This document shows positions 12,601 to 26,400 of a stretch of 64,000 nt of DNA, piece after piece (within the stretch, counting starts at the first letter, position 1; every line of letters begins with the position of its first letter). Origin of the DNA: Dromaius novaehollandiae (lineage: Eukaryota; Chordata; Aves; Casuariiformes; Dromaiidae); assembly GCF_036370855.1 (NCBI RefSeq), contig NC_088113.1, positions 20,356,501 through 20,420,500 of the forward strand. The letters run 5' to 3'. The translations under genes were made by a program, and so were the position numbers. Below the pieces are notes generated by a model. The model did no database searches, was not told the DNA's origin, and saw nothing but the letters and a program-made list of their open reading frames with translations.

Positions 12601-15600
12601 CGTTTCTCAGCTGGGGCCAGGCCGTCTAGTGCCTGCGCTGGACTTGCCTGGGCTGTTCTGTTTCTTTGGCAGACCTCTGGTAAACGTTTCTTGCATCAGA
12701 GCCACGTCTTGGTGGGAGAAGGGGAAATTCTTATCATCTGCCTTGTATTGTCCCTGACTTGTCCTCTCAGCAAAATTGAACACTCCTGGATAGAGAGATG
12801 CAGTTTCCATTTAGCTGTGCATCAGAGCGCTTTGAAGAAGTTTGGGCACTTCCACTGTTTGTTCCATTTGAGAGAAACTGAGAATTTGGTGAAAAGTTTA
12901 TTGGTGGGGGAGCTGTTGAATGGTTTCTACTCTGTCCTGGATGGCTCATGGTTAAAGTCTGCATGGATTTGGGAGGAGGGCCAAAGCTTCAAATGCAGGA
13001 ACACAGTTTGTGATACTGTACCAAGGCATCAGTGGCATTTAGACATTGATTAAAAAACACGCTGTTTAGGAAGTATCTCCTTTGGGCTGTATTGTGAGGG
13101 GCTCTTCCAAAGGATGGCCCTTCCGCACTGTGGGAGAGAAGGCCTTGTCTGTCTCTGAAGAAACAGGTACTGGCGCAGATCAGTTGCTTCTGCTGTTGCC
13201 TAAAATCAATTTTTTCTTTGCACTTTGGTCCATGCACTTGTTAGGGAGACGTAGCTAATGCCATGCAGTAGTTGTGAGTGTGAGCTTTGCGTTGGCTGAC
13301 GTGGGTGCTGAAAAGGGGCCTGGACCTGGGAAATCCTTACGGAGGTTGACCATAAAGCAGCTCTTTAGCAGGCTGCCTGATTCACCAGATTGCTTTTTAT
13401 TTAGCTCATGAGTTCAGATACAGCTGGGTGTGTTGGGTAATAAAAGAAAAGGGGGAATAGCTGGCTACTGATGCAGTATATGCCAACTCTCTAAAACTAG
13501 TTTTCGGGGAACTGGGTGTGCAGTGTTACAGAGGTCAGAGCTTTAATAGATATCAATTGCTGTGTTTGATAGCAAACTCTGCGGGAGGTCAAAGACCAAG
13601 TAGTAATAGCACTACTCCCTTTTCCACTGAGATCACTGTGGCACGGCTCTGTGGATTTACGTGCTGGGTAGCATGCCGCGGGGAAGTCGGGATCCTAATG
13701 GGAGCAGGAGCACTCCGCCTCTTGCTGCTAGTCTGCTTGCTCGATAGTGGCAGCGTATCAGAGCTGAAGCTCTCTGAAAACTGAAGCTTTTTCCAAAGCT
13801 GAAGCTCACCATACTGTAAGAGCTAGACAGGGCCAGGGAGCAGCCCACTGATGCCAATAGCTTGCACAAACCACAGAAGTGTTTTGCCTGGCTTTCCTGC
13901 TTGCTCTTGTGGGATGGAACAGGGTTGGGCATCTAGCAAACTCCTGTATACTGCACGCGCGCCAAACTCTTGGCTTTAATTAGCAAGTACTAACTAAATA
14001 TAAAAGTAATATTTGACTTCCAGCTAGACATGGCCTTAACTCAGAGTTCAGTCAGCTTTCTCTAAAGCATGGAAGTGTTGTCAGCCTTTTCTTTTTCTTT
14101 TTTTCTTTTTAAACAATTTATTGAGCTCTGGCCTATGAGGCAGTTCCACTCTGCTGCTGGGCACCAGGAAATATCACTTATGCAGCCAGCCCTGCTGCCG
14201 CCCGGTGAACCGTTTTTGCGGAGCACGCTTTCATTTGTTGTGCTATGTCACACTGATGTTGCATTTCTCCCTTTTGCAGTTTAATGATCACCTAATTAGT
14301 CCCAAAGAGTTTGTCCACTTGGCGGGCAAGTCAACCCTAAAGGATTGGAAGCGGGCGATCCGGATGAATGGGATCATGCTCCGGTTAGTCTCTTTATTTG
14401 TGTGTGCACAGCAACAGCTGGGATTTCTTCTTTCTGGGGGGAAGTGGTAGGATGGGACAGCTTTGACACATGCTGCTGAGAGAACGATTGCACCACTGAC
14501 CATTCCTTATAAACAGCCTGGCCCCAAATATCGTCCATCCAATGGCTTTGCTTATCCTTGTGTGTAGGGAATAATTTGGGACAACAAATGGTTCCGCAGT
14601 CTTTTTACAACTTTAACCATACTGAGTTCTCATCTGTCATAACGTCATTGCAAATTTTAATGGCAACTAGCGGTCAGGCTGTGTCGTACACAGGTTCTTA
14701 GTATGACCTACCAAATGAAATCAGTCTAGTCATAAACTAACACACATTTGTCTGCTTTGCACCACCTTTTTACAAAAGGCTTATTTAAAGCTTATTTATG
14801 CAAGCATTTATCTTCTCTGGCCTTAACTACAGAATTTAATTCTTTTATGGTCATCTCAAACACCGACCTGAGACTGTGATTCAATTAAAATCTCTCTTTG
14901 CCTCTCGGCAGGATAAAAAGACATCATCTCTTTCCCTAGCAATTGTCAGTATTTTCACAGTCTTTTCACTGAGTCGCTTTGTGTTTGCCTGCGTTCTCCT
15001 GTGTTAGTGCAGGCGTCTCCCTTATTCTTCCTAAGCAGCTTTTGCTCCATGTAGATTTTACATAATAGGCTTATACTTTGTAAGGCAGGTCTTTCAAGGA
15101 AAAAACTTTGCAAAGAATGTGTGAAGGCAAGCCCAGCAGCCCCGTGGAAGCAAGTCGTAAGAAGCTAAGATTGTTCTTGGCCAGCAAAGGCTTGGGATGT
15201 TTGGAGACAACTTGTTTAGATTAGGAAGATCATGTATGCTGATCTTGCAGCCTGCTTTGCTTAAGCTGAGAGACCTTATTTTAGTTTATAACCAGAAACA
15301 CATCCTATCTCTTTCTACGCGGCATGAAGAAGAAAGGGGAAGGAACCGGCTTCCTGCTGCCTCAGTCCTAGGCTGAGGTCACAGCAGACCTTCCTGCTGG
15401 AGGCTGCGGCCATGTATGTGGGGACCAGACCGAGACCTTCCGCTCTCCTTCCTTCCCTCTTGCCCTCAAAAAGCAAGTTTCAGGTCCAGCGAGAGCACCT
15501 AGTTAAAATCACAGACCTCTATGCAGAAAGATCTGTGCAGAGAGGGGTGGGACCAGCTCTGCAACGAGCTTGTCCGAAGGCCAGATGTTTCCCTGCTTTT

Positions 15601-18600
15601 AAAAAGAGGAGGAGATGGAAGAGCAGCAGGACAGGGCAGCTCTGCTGCTTTCATGTGGGAGCCCCACGGCAGTGTGGACATGCTCAGAGGTATTTCTGCA
15701 TTGCTCCCACCGAGCTGGGGAAATGTCCTCAGAACAGATCAGCTGATCCCACAGAGCTCTGCAGGGAGGATTTTGACAATGTCACAGAGCAGAGTTAAAC
15801 TGCTAAGTTATAAAATTGGATTCTAAACTGTAAATTCCTGTGAAGGCTTCTATCAAGCAGAAGATCTGTTGAGAGCATGCAACTTTTCCTGATATTTCTA
15901 AAGGTATTTTTAGTTTTACAGGAATATATCCCTGGGAAAAGTTAATGTGAGTCTTGAGTCTCTCAGCCCAAGCTGAATGTTTCAATGAAGAAGAAAAGGT
16001 ATTTCTGAAATGTGCTAATCTTTGTGGACTGAAGAAATTTGTCCTCTCTGATTATACAGATTTGGAGAGGAATCTTTTTAGAGTGCTGAAATCCTGCTCT
16101 GGAGGTTCTGCTTTTGTGGAGCTTCATCGTGGCCTCTGTTACCTTTGTAATACAGATCACTAATTCTACCAGTGTGCACTGCTTTAACTTCTTTCGCCTC
16201 AAGTCTTGAAAGGGTTCACCACTTCCTTCCACTCTGAAGCCTTGTTCGAATTAGGAAACGAGCCGCTTCCAAGTTCTGTTACCCTGTTTAACACTTGCCG
16301 TAAATCTTTGTTCACTGTGTGTTACCCTGGGCACCTGTTGCAGTTTGCTTCCTTTCAGGCTGCGGAAGGACATCAGAAATTCATTTGGTTTTAATCTTCC
16401 TTCCTTTAGTGATTAATCTGTATGTGCAGCAGCGAAGGAGAGGACAGGATGGTATGCTTCAATGAGAAGTGATTTAAAAACAAACAAACCTTTTTTGGTC
16501 CCTCTTCCTCTTTCCTCATTCTAGCTGTTCAATACAATTTACTTCCAAGGCAGTCAGCATTCTTTTAAGTGTGTGCCTTCCTTCCTCCTTCCATTTTCAT
16601 AAGGTCACATATTGCTTAACTAGCTAATAACCTCCCTGTGCGCAGCCTTGTCTCTGTGTTGACAAAATCATTGGAAAGACCAGCCATCAATTCATCACAC
16701 CTCGGACTCATTCGTGATCAAAGAAGCTCCTAATGCAGTTTGATCCTGCAGAAAAATTTGGGATATGGTAGAAAAGTATTCAGAAATTCTAATCTGTTCT
16801 AGTTCTCTACCTCGGCCACAACGTGATATGTTTGATGGGCTTTTTCCTTACCATCGTGGCCTCCTAAAACACTTCGCTGACGTATTGCGCATAGTGGTCA
16901 GATTTGTACAAGTGGCCAGTATGGAGCAGGCTGTGGAAGTGGGCACTGTTTTAATTAACTCTTGGTTAATGTTGTCTCTAAGATGAGGAAGCAGGGAAAC
17001 TTGATGAGTGAAATCCAGACTGTTGCCTCTGTCTGCTCTCATTCTTGCTGGCCTATTAAACAGAATTCTGGAGGTCACTTTTTTAACTGATTCTCTTGCA
17101 GGGGAACGCTTCCTCCCACTTTCCCATTGCCTGCTAGTTAGGACTGTGGTAAAGGAAGAGAAAAGCAGAAAGTACAGCCTATGCTTTTCATCTAGGATTT
17201 TGACAAGTTTGAGTGCGAGGCTCTGACTGCGTCCAGACAGGAGCTGGTTTTCAGCAATCTGTCAGTGCCCTGTTGATGCAAGTATGTTCTCATGCTTGCT
17301 CCCTGTGTTGCAGGAAGATCATGGACTCTGGAGAGCTGGATTTCTACCAGCACGCTAAAGTCTGTTCGAACACGTGCCGAAGCACTAAAATTGACCTGAC
17401 TGGAGCCAGGGTGTCTTTGACCAGCCAGACATCAACAGAGTATATTCCTCTCACTCCTGCTTCTGCAGATGGTATGTTCAGTGATTCCTAGCACCCTTTC
17501 AGCAGGGGCTTTGAAGAGTTAAAGCATAAATAATGCTGCATAATGAATGCCCCTTATTGTTGCCTCTGGTTTTTTGGTTTTGTGGGTTGTTTTTATTCTC
17601 TACTTTTTCTCCCTGCTCTGTTGCAGGATTTCCCATATCAGAGCTAGGCAGAGGCACTATTAGAGTGCATCTTGGCAGAGATGTAATGATTCACCTAGGT
17701 GCTCTGTAACACTGCATGACCTGAAGAGTTGCCTTTCTTGCATCCTGTCTTACCCCCAAACTCTGTAGCTGAAGCAGAAGACTGCAACTGATCTGTACGG
17801 AAAGCAGGAAAGCGGTAGTCGTTGCTTGACGAGGTCATCTTCTGTCCTAGCTGCTGGTCAGGTGCTAGCTGTCCTTCAGTGCTCATCGCTGGGGGTCCGA
17901 GATCAGCATGGTTTCTCTTGTTGCGCAGCATGCCAGGTTGGGAGTCCCTCTTACTGCACTTCTTTTTTCAAAGCTGTAAACTGACTTCTTCCTGAATAAT
18001 TTAAGCATTTTCATTTAAGGCTCCCTGGCTGAATTATTTATCATTTTTGTCTGATGAAAGATGAAAGAGAACCAGAGAATACAACAGATTTTTTTTTATT
18101 TGCCCTCATGCGTGTAGTTTATAAAAATGGATTTTAAAGGATGTTGTGGCTATGTAGCTTTAGCCCTAAACTTAATTTGACTTGTAATTACAGGTAACTA
18201 TTTTTTGGAAAGTTCCCTAATTTCTAAATACTTTTATATTTCCCAAATCCTTTCGTTACTGAGAATTGAGAAACACCCTTCCACCTTCCCCCCGGGTCCT
18301 AAGCTCATAATCAGCTCTGAAGAAGCTGAGCGAAGATGAGCCGAATCCCCTAGCTGCCTCTGCAGGGAGCCTTCAGCAGCTGAGCCCGGTGTTTTGGTAG
18401 CGGTAACCGTGGAGGCTGGTGTCTGTTTTGGTGCATGTTGCACCCACACTGGGCTCTGGAATCGCAGCCCTGTTCTCCGCATTTCTATTAAATGTAATCA
18501 TGGAAATTAGCTCACTAACGAGGAGACACTTCCCATGCTGCCGGGTTCCGGCTGCGTTGAAATAAGCAGAGTACTGCTGGCTGCACGGGAAAGGCACAGA

Positions 18601-21600
18601 GCGATTGGATTCAATATCGCAGCCGAGCGCTGCAGATGCTCGGAGCTGCATCCCGGTGCTCCCCAAACGATCGCAGCCTCTCTGGCCCAGATTTCCCTCC
18701 GTACGGCTCAAATGACCCGCGGCTCCCTCATCTCTATGGCAACGATACCGCAGGGGTTTGGCTGAGCTGCGGGAAGCAGAGATCGCAGGAGCAGCTGGGG
18801 GGGCTGGCGGGCAGGGCGGCCCCCCGCGAGGCCTCTTCTCCCGAGGCGGGACCCCGCCTGCTCGGAGACTTTTGTCTTTGCAAACCCCGTGTCCGGGCCA
18901 GTCCAGCGGAGCTGTGAACTTTGGGGTTGCCACAAATGTACTGTTTTGGGCTCAAAATCCGTTTGACTTCTGCCCTATGCAATAGCAGTGCGTGTGTTGG
19001 GGGGGGGAAATAGGATGAACACCACCGTTCCTGGGGACGTGTCCCTTCGCAAGGATTGCAGAAGTAATGCCTGCGGTGGTGTGCTGCCGGGTGGAGGAAT
19101 AAGCGCTGCCTGCACAGCAGTCTTGTGTGACTCAGCACCTCGCTGGGGTGCCTCTCTCGATTTGACTTGGAAAGCAAAGTTCAAATAAAACTGGTCATAT
19201 GCAATAAAAAGGGAACATTACAGAAATGCAGCAAGGGAGTGTTTCGCTCAGAAGGAGCCTGTGAAAACCATAGTGAAAAAATCAGGACCTTTTTTCTTTT
19301 TTTTTTCTTCTTGCTATTGGTTGCAGTGAATGGATCCCCGGCTACAATTACCATAGAAACCTGCGAGGATGCCAGCGATTGGACCACGAGCATTGGAGGT
19401 ATGTCTTGGGAACGCGCTAGGACAACACATCCGGGGGAGAGGTCAGAAGAGATGCACGGAAAAGAGACGGGAACAGCAGGGACAATGAATAGGGACTCTC
19501 CTGCTGGAGCTGCCCTAATTTGCAAGCCTGCTTGAACCTCCTCCGGGGTTATTTGTTTACCACTCCTCTGTGAATTATGTCCTGCATGTATGCAGTCTGA
19601 CTGCACCAGCTTCTTGAGATAAAATTGCTTCTAAGCAGTAGAATGTCAAAGCATAGGCCAAACATTTGGTGTGGCTCTAGGGAAAATTAGAGCCGTCATA
19701 AAACTTCTGTCTTGCTCCTCTGGTGTAATCTGAGCTAAGGAAACAGATGTTTCTTAAATGGGGTTCCTGCTGCTTCATCTAGCTGCATTGATGAGATCAG
19801 ATTCCTAAAGGAAGCTCTGCCTTGTCGTCTCTCACTTGCCCCTGGCTCTAATTTGCATCCTGAGCTGAATTGAGAGCAGCCTTTTTTGTGGCATCAGTGG
19901 CCTGTTTGGCCAGATCAGATGTGTGGTATGGACCATGCAAGAAGCATTAAGAGAAAACACGTTCTTTTAAAATGCTACAAGTATTTGTTCTTTCAGTTGC
20001 AGCTCCTTCAGGGTACGTGCTCTGGTTGGGTTTTGCCCCGCTGCTGCATACCTAGAGACTGAGTTTGTTCCACCGTCGTAGGCACGAGAAGCAGAATCCA
20101 GAGCAAATCATCATCCCCTTGGTGGACTGCTAGATGTGCAGCCACTTGTCTAGAGAGAGCCATTAAAATCCCCATTGCCTTTTCCTAGTATTTTGAGAGT
20201 CTTTTGCTTTCTCTTTCTCCAGATGATGCTTTTGCTTTCTGGCGAGGGCTGAAAGATGCAGGTGTTCTGGAAGAAGTAATCCATGAGTTCCACCAGGAGC
20301 TAGTGGAGACCATAAAAGGCTTGCGGGAGCGAGCACAAGATCCCCCGTTGCAGCTCAGCGGTAAGGATCTGGTCCTGGATGCTCAGACATGTTGGAAAGA
20401 ATCATCTGAGCAGAGGAGTTTGTGGATTTTCTCCTTTAGGATGAATGGATAACTTCATAGGAACATATCTCATCATAACTAAATCAGTTTTCTTAAATAG
20501 AAAATGAAATTAAAAGGAAATGCTTTTACTGGTTCACTTTTAATTTACTGTTCTCATAAAATTTAAATTAGATGGGTGTTTTCAGCTTAGTAATGGTGTG
20601 GGAGGGGAAAGTGAGGCTGCCAGCTGGACAGATTCTTTTACTAAAAGCTGCTCTGGCCATGCTTTGGGTGGCCTGTCAGCAGTGCTCGGGGCCGCTCAGG
20701 TGGCCTAAATTCTACCTAATTCCCTGTGCCTGGTGTTTCCTGTTCGCTGGCTTTAGTTCTTTGGACAAATGCTTGGCATAGGACCTTAAGTGGGATTTAG
20801 GCCATCAGAATATGATGCAGCAACGAGCTACTGTGTGAGGAGATTTCTTAACAATCCCTGCTAAGTAGGAAAGGGCTGTTTATATGCTAGTGACCTCTTG
20901 TACTTTCTCATGACTCCTCTGTCTTCTTCCCCATTGTCCTCGCTCAGATTTTTCGCTACCTCAGTTGAACATGTTTGTTTTTGTATGGCTTTTACCAGGG
21001 AAAGATAAATACTTTATATTGGGAATTTTGCTTTCCTCAAAGATCTGCGTCTTGTTTTTAAGATGCCGTTCTACTCAACAACATAGTCCAGAACTTTGGC
21101 ATGCTGGATCTGGTCAAGAAGGTCCTGGCTAGCCACAAATGTCAGATGGATCGCTCGAGAGAACAGTATACGCGGGATTTGGCAGGTATGCCCCAGAGGA
21201 AAGCCAGTGTTCTTTCCCTTGTCATCACTGGTAGTGGGTTTCCTTTCTGTGTAAGACAGTGGATTTCTTGTTAAAGCTGGTGCATGCTGAACCAGCTGCA
21301 GAAGGACCAGCGTCTCCTGCCTCAGGCAGTGCAAGGGCGGTGGTCCCGGGAAGCTTGTTCTTGGCCCCGGCTGGGGTGTGCTCTGCTGATTCCTGTCTCT
21401 TTTCAGCTTTGGAGCAGCAGTGTGATGAGCACCGCAAGCGGGCGAAGGAGCTGAAGCACAAATCCCAGCATCTCAATAACGTACTGATGACTCTAACTCC
21501 AGTCTCTGTCCCGACACCTTTAAAACGTCCCAGGCTTACCAGGGCCACGTCTGGGCCAGCTGCCATAACCTCCCAAGTCCTGTCCCAGCCGGCGCAGATT

Positions 21601-22056
21601 GCAGTGGCCCCAGGAGTGCCGGTCTCTCAGCTTGCCAACCTCCCCCTCAGCAAAGTGGTATCGGCACTTCCAACGTCCGTGCTTGCAAAAAGCCCGTCGC
21701 AGCCTCCGGCGGTGAGCTCGCCCGCGTCGCCGCTCCTGGGGGGATACACCGTGCTGGCCTCCGCGGGCTCCGGCTTCCCCAGCGCCGTGGAGATCCACCC
21801 GGACGCTTCCAACCTGACGGTGCTCAGCACAGCTGCCATCCAGGACGGCAGCACTGTCGTCAAGGTCGTGAGCCCCTTCCAGCTGCTCACCCTCCCGGGA
21901 CTCGGCACCGCCATCCAGAACGTGACGCAAATGGCTCCCGGGGGGAGCACGATCGTGACCGTGCCGTCGGGCGCCGTCGAGGGTGCCGCGGCGGCAGACG
22001 AACACACCACCACCATCGAGGTGACCACAGTGGCCGACGAGGTGGAGCAGAAGTGA
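6605..22056 (+). CDS. GMEB2: Glucocorticoid modulatory element-binding protein 2, complete (9 coding exons, 533 aa)
   Basis: Coding exons: 6605-6735, 11596-11693, 12422-12549, 14280-14383, 17314-17471, 19327-19398, 20223-20360, 21063-21185, 21407-22056. All introns are GT-AG and the frame is unbroken; 1602 nt give 533 aa, close to the 530 of human GMEB2. The start MATPDVSVHMEE matches the family. Residues 57-64 are eight alanines. The SAND domain runs from about 88 to 165, with its KDWK signature at 140-143 and the likely zinc ligands C110, H167, C171 and C175. A helical region lies at about 295-345, a basic KRPR cluster at 357-360, and a Ser/Thr/Val-rich tail follows. GMEB2 pairs with GMEB1, binds the glucocorticoid modulatory element (TACGTCA-type sites) and tunes steroid induction in the nucleus. 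Nothing is truncated or frameshifted. Identity is secure; exon edges are inferred by eye. Confidence 0.95.
12422..17471 (+). other. GMEB2: GMEB2 SAND DNA-binding domain (coding exons 3-5)
   Basis: Exon 3 (12422-12549) carries AEIVYPITCGDSKANLIW, the first strands. Exon 4 (14280-14383) carries SPKEFVHLAGKSTLKDWK, including the KDWK DNA-contact motif. Exon 5 (17314-17471) carries the zinc-binding tail with QHAKVCSNTC. In SAND proteins the KDWK loop contacts DNA and, in GMEBs, a zinc ion stabilises the C-terminal part. All key residues are present, so DNA binding should be intact. Confidence 0.9.
18530..18960. other. CpG-rich island inside GMEB2 intron 5
   Basis: A sharply GC- and CpG-rich patch lies in an otherwise AT-rich intron. 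Open frames on both strands are short and unrelated to known proteins. A half X-box-like word (ATGGCAACGATAC at 18737-18749) is present. It may be an internal promoter or enhancer; no exon is supported. Confidence 0.4.
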
Positions 22057-23470
22057 CACGGGGACTCGCCTGGAGGGACGTTTTCTGTGACACTCTGGGT
22101 GGAACTGCCTTTTCTCTGTCTGCGCTGAGGGAGGAGGGAGCAGTGTAACGAGGGCACAGGTTAACGAGACTGAGAATGGCTGAAATCGGTAATAAGGAGA
22201 TTCAAGTCAGAGGAGAGAGAAAGAGGGGGAGGAAAGAGACCCAAAGAAGGGAAAGGCAAAATGCTCTGCCCTGTTTGGAGAGGAAAAAAAAGGCTTAAGT
22301 CTTAAAGCTTTCCTCCCCTATTCTCTTGGAATACTTATTCCATTTCTAGCTTGTTAGCCCTGCCTTATCTCTAGACTTCTTAGCTGGGACAGTGTGTGTT
22401 AAAGCAGACAGGAGCAGGGTCGCAGGGCAAGGAAGCAGAGGCAGTAGCAAAAGATTAAGAAAGTCCTAGAGCAGGCGCCGAGCAGGTGCAGCTCTGCACG
22501 CTGCGGCGCGGTGGCTGCGGGTCTGGCGTGAGCCGATGGCGCATGCAGGACGAGCCGGGGCTGCTCTCCCGGCCCAGGAGAGGGCTGCGTGGGGGGACGG
22601 GGTGGCGGAAGGAGAGGGTGCCCCGGGGGCCTGAGCGAGCCCCAACGGGTGGTCTGGGGGACACGCGTGGGCGTGAAGCTGCGGCTGGGAAGACCCTCTG
22701 TGCGGTGGCTGCGGGTCCTGTTAGGTTGGATCTGGATGGCTTCAGTGCCTCGTCCGTGCTCGCTAAGCGAGGTTTCCTCCTGAGGAGCACCGTGTGTTTC
22801 CCAGGTCTGGTCAGCGAAGGAGGCGGGAGAGAACTGTTACAGGTTTGGGGTTTTGGTTCCGTGAAGAGAACAGACAAATCCAAAGACCCAGGAAAAGCTG
22901 TAACTTCTGAGGATTTAGGGTCTCTTTCTATTTTTCTCCAAAAACCCATTCTCTGGGATTTTAAAGCAAATTGTGTAGCCCTTCTGGTTGTGAAGATACT
23001 GCTATAAGGCAGAAATGTACTGTTGAATGTGCAGAAAGACTAATTAAACAATAGCACTCTGAGAAGTTTGCACTTCTTAACAAGGTTCAACTCTAAAGCC
23101 CAACTGCCCCGGCATCAGGCTGGTCCTCTGGTCACGAGCACCTCGCCGGGCGCCTCTTCCTCGGGTGGCTGGGTGCTGTCGTTCTCTCCCGCGTGGTTTG
23201 CAAAGATGTTCTGTGGGCCGCAAGGTTTGAAACACCAACGTGGAATATTTGAATCGCAAATATTCTTTTGATGATTCAACTTGCGGCAAGTCTCACAACT
23301 GTTCCTGTTTTAAGACATGCATACGCTGTATGTGTGCGAAGCGATGTTTACACTGTCTCCAGCTAAAAGGAGTTGGGTGCTTGAAGTGTGGGTTTTCTAT
23401 AACTTGATCTGGCAGCAGCAGCAATGACAGGTCACTTTAATGAGCTAATAAATATTTTTTTGAAAGAGTG
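22057..23470 (+). other. GMEB2: GMEB2 3' UTR with candidate poly(A) signals
   Basis: After the stop at 22054-22056 there is no further open frame of interest. The first plausible signals on this strand are ATTAAA at 23043-23048 and AATAAA at 23447-23452. The first is followed by mixed sequence and the second by T-rich sequence, which favours the second. The true end needs transcript data. Confidence 0.45.
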
Positions 23471-26400
23471 CTGCTGGTTTATTGTATTTGTGTGTGGTCA
23501 TGACAGCCAGGATTGCAATTCAGGACTAGGTCAGAGCAGGAGCACACTTCGAATCAATATATATGCATGCGTATGTATATTCTGTGCACACTGCCATGCA
23601 CACACGTGCAGAGGAGTGCTCCAAACCCTTCGTGATGGTGGGCACGTCGTGACTGTTTCAGACTGTATCCCGGGCGCTGGGATGTGCCCGGTGGTGAAGG
23701 TTGTTCCAGGGTTTCTCCTGCAGTGAACACAGACTGTGGGAACATCGGGGTGGCCCCAGTGGGTGGCTTGGTTGTTTGCTGCTCTGGCCTTTACAAAGCG
23801 TCTCGTCTGGGATGCACTGAGGTCCTTTCTGACCATTTGAAGACTTTATTTACCATGGGGAACATAAGTTTTTTGTTTTAACTCGTTAGCTGCAATTGCA
23901 TGTTGGTCTGGTAAAACACTGAGAGGGAGTGAAACTTCACAGAAGAGCTTGGGGGTTGTTTAAGAAAGACGCAGTGTTTTGTGTTATTGGGAGAGGATGA
24001 CTTTCCTGCTGGAGAGGAAGAGAAACCTCTTGCCAATAGTGTGGACCTTCTCAGACATGTGAGTTTGAGCAATTTCACTGCTGCATCTGTGAGTGGGAGA
24101 AGTTTTGCCTCAAACTTGATGATATAAAAGGATTTCTTTCTTTGCATATGATGCTTTTAATTTCAGGAGCTGGAAATTTCGATGACAACCTGCAAACCTG
24201 ACTGAGTGCTTTGGAGGAGAACAGCAGTCTTCATCTTCTGCCCTGGCTGCGGGATGGGTGCTGCCTTAGCACCTTGCCTGTGCCAGGAGGAAAGGATGTG
24301 TAGTCATGTCCTGGCAGAGGAGAGAGGCACCGTGGAAATAGGAGAAGTTGAGAGCTGGGGGCAAGAGGAGCAACTTGCTTGGTGTGAGATGGGCGAGTGC
24401 AAGCGCGTGCTCGCATGGTCCAAGGGGAGCAGTACAGAAATGAAGCGTGTGTGGTTGCAATGTGGCTTCTGTGACCCTGCTTAAAACAGCCACTCTGCCC
24501 TTTTCCACCGCAGCAGACAGACCAGCGTTCTTCGTCTGCGTTGAGGCATGTTTCTTCAGAGTTTCTGTGTTAGCAGCAAGGTCATTATTCAGAAATCGCT
24601 AGTTTTGTGTTTACAGCTGCATTGAAACCATTGAACCAGCCCAGTATTTGCTAATTCTGTCTCTTCTGCCAAGCAAGTTTTCTGAACTTCACTTACTTCC
24701 GTAAGTAACTATTAACTCCTTCCTCCCACGCGGGGGAAGGAGGCAGCACAGCTATGGTTTCTGTTCAGCTGAGACGACAGGGAGAAGTCGCTGTGCGTGC
24801 TAGGTAGCTGGCTGACGTGTTAGTTACCCCGACGTGATGTTTACTCTGCGGTTTGGACATCGTAACTGGGTTTCGCAGATAGTTAAGGACACGGGTCAGT
24901 GGTGTCTGCAGGGCTCCGCTATCTGCCTAGTGCCTACCGGGAAGGGAGAGCCTGCTGCGGACCACGGATGGCTCGGTGCTCCTGGGAGGCAGAGCAGGGC
25001 AAGCGTTGCAGGGTGGCTCCTCTCCAGGCTGCTGCGAGGGAAAGCAAAGGAGAAATGCACTTCCTCCAGCGAGCGGGATCCTTCTAGCGTTGCAGGGACT
25101 GAGCAAGGGCAGCGTAGCATCCGGAAGGCTTTAGTGATATGGTGTCATCCAGTGAGCCGGGAGGGTCCAGTCCATGCCCGCAGCAGGATCCCGTGGTACC
25201 TGTAAACGCTGTAAGCGGTGCCGGCTGCTGCGCTGGCTCTGCTTTACAGCCCTGCGGAGCCAAGCGGCTTTGCTCTCCGCGGCCGAGCAGCGTGCCCTGC
25301 TCCAGCTAGCAAGGGCCAGAGCGCAGCCGCCGCCTCGGAGCGGGGCTGGCCTCGGGTCCGGGCGCTCTGATCCCTCTTTTCTCACTGTTGGAAGTGCCGA
25401 AATCTGGCCAGCCTGGAGCATCTCCAGGAGTCCCTCGTCCCCTCTGTGACAGTGCTCCTGGGCTATTGACAGCTTGGACCTTCCAGTCACTAACGTTTTC
25501 TTGAGGGCTTGAGCTGCCTTAGCTGTTGGTGAAAGGAACCTGTTGATTATTTTCAGAGAACTGCAGTTTTTGTATGTAATGAGCTTTGTTTTCAAACCTA
25601 ACCTTAGTAATGTGAGCATTTTCATCAGGACGAATTTTGATATTAAGGGAGCTCTTGGCCTTGAAGCCGGTAGGTGCGGCTGGGTAGCACGTCCTTGCAA
25701 GGCTTGCCGAGACAGGGGCTCAGGAGGATGCTGCAGTGAGGTGCACCACGTAGGAAAGGGACATCCGCCTCTCCCATGTGCTGAGCAAATACGGCTGAGT
25801 TGACTTGAGGCATATTCAGGTTTAAATGAGGTTTTAATTTGGTGTGCATGCATCTCCTGACCTTTTGAGGGAGTCTGTTTCTCTCTCCTGTCTCCCGCTT
25901 CCCCCAAGGGCGTGCAAAGGCAGAGGGGTGCGTTCGTCCCGTGTTGAAACGTTTGGTCTGTTCCTTCCCCCCCCTCGCCTGGCGGAAGGGCTTTTCCCAG
26001 TGCAGAGCGTGGACGCAGCCTGTTAAAGCGGGTCTGGAGCTGCTCTGGCCCTTGTGGACGTGTGGCCCCAGGTCTCTGGGGCCCCTGCGCCGGGACTCGC
26101 CTGCTCCGTGCCGGGGGTCGGCACACCGCTTCGGGGCGCAGGCCGTAGTTCCTATATCGCATTCCCCGAGTTTCATCGCGAGTGAAAATCACTCGATGGG
26201 TTTCCAGGCACCAAGAGGGAGCGTGCAGCGCCGGACCGGGCCCTCCTACCCGGTGAACGCGGCTGGCGAAGGCACCGTCCGCGGCATCCCGCCTGGCCGC
26301 GGGCCCGAACGCTTGGGCCTGGCGACCTTTAGCACTTGGAGGAGCTTGAAAACACGGTCCAAACCCCTCCTAGCAGGTCAAAGCGCAGGGGCATCGCTGT

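Noticed and set aside
23740-23870. Possible CR1 3' UTR remnant
   Set aside because: A phrase like gaggtcctttctgacc recalls CR1, but the ATTCTATG tail and the rest are missing; too weak to call.
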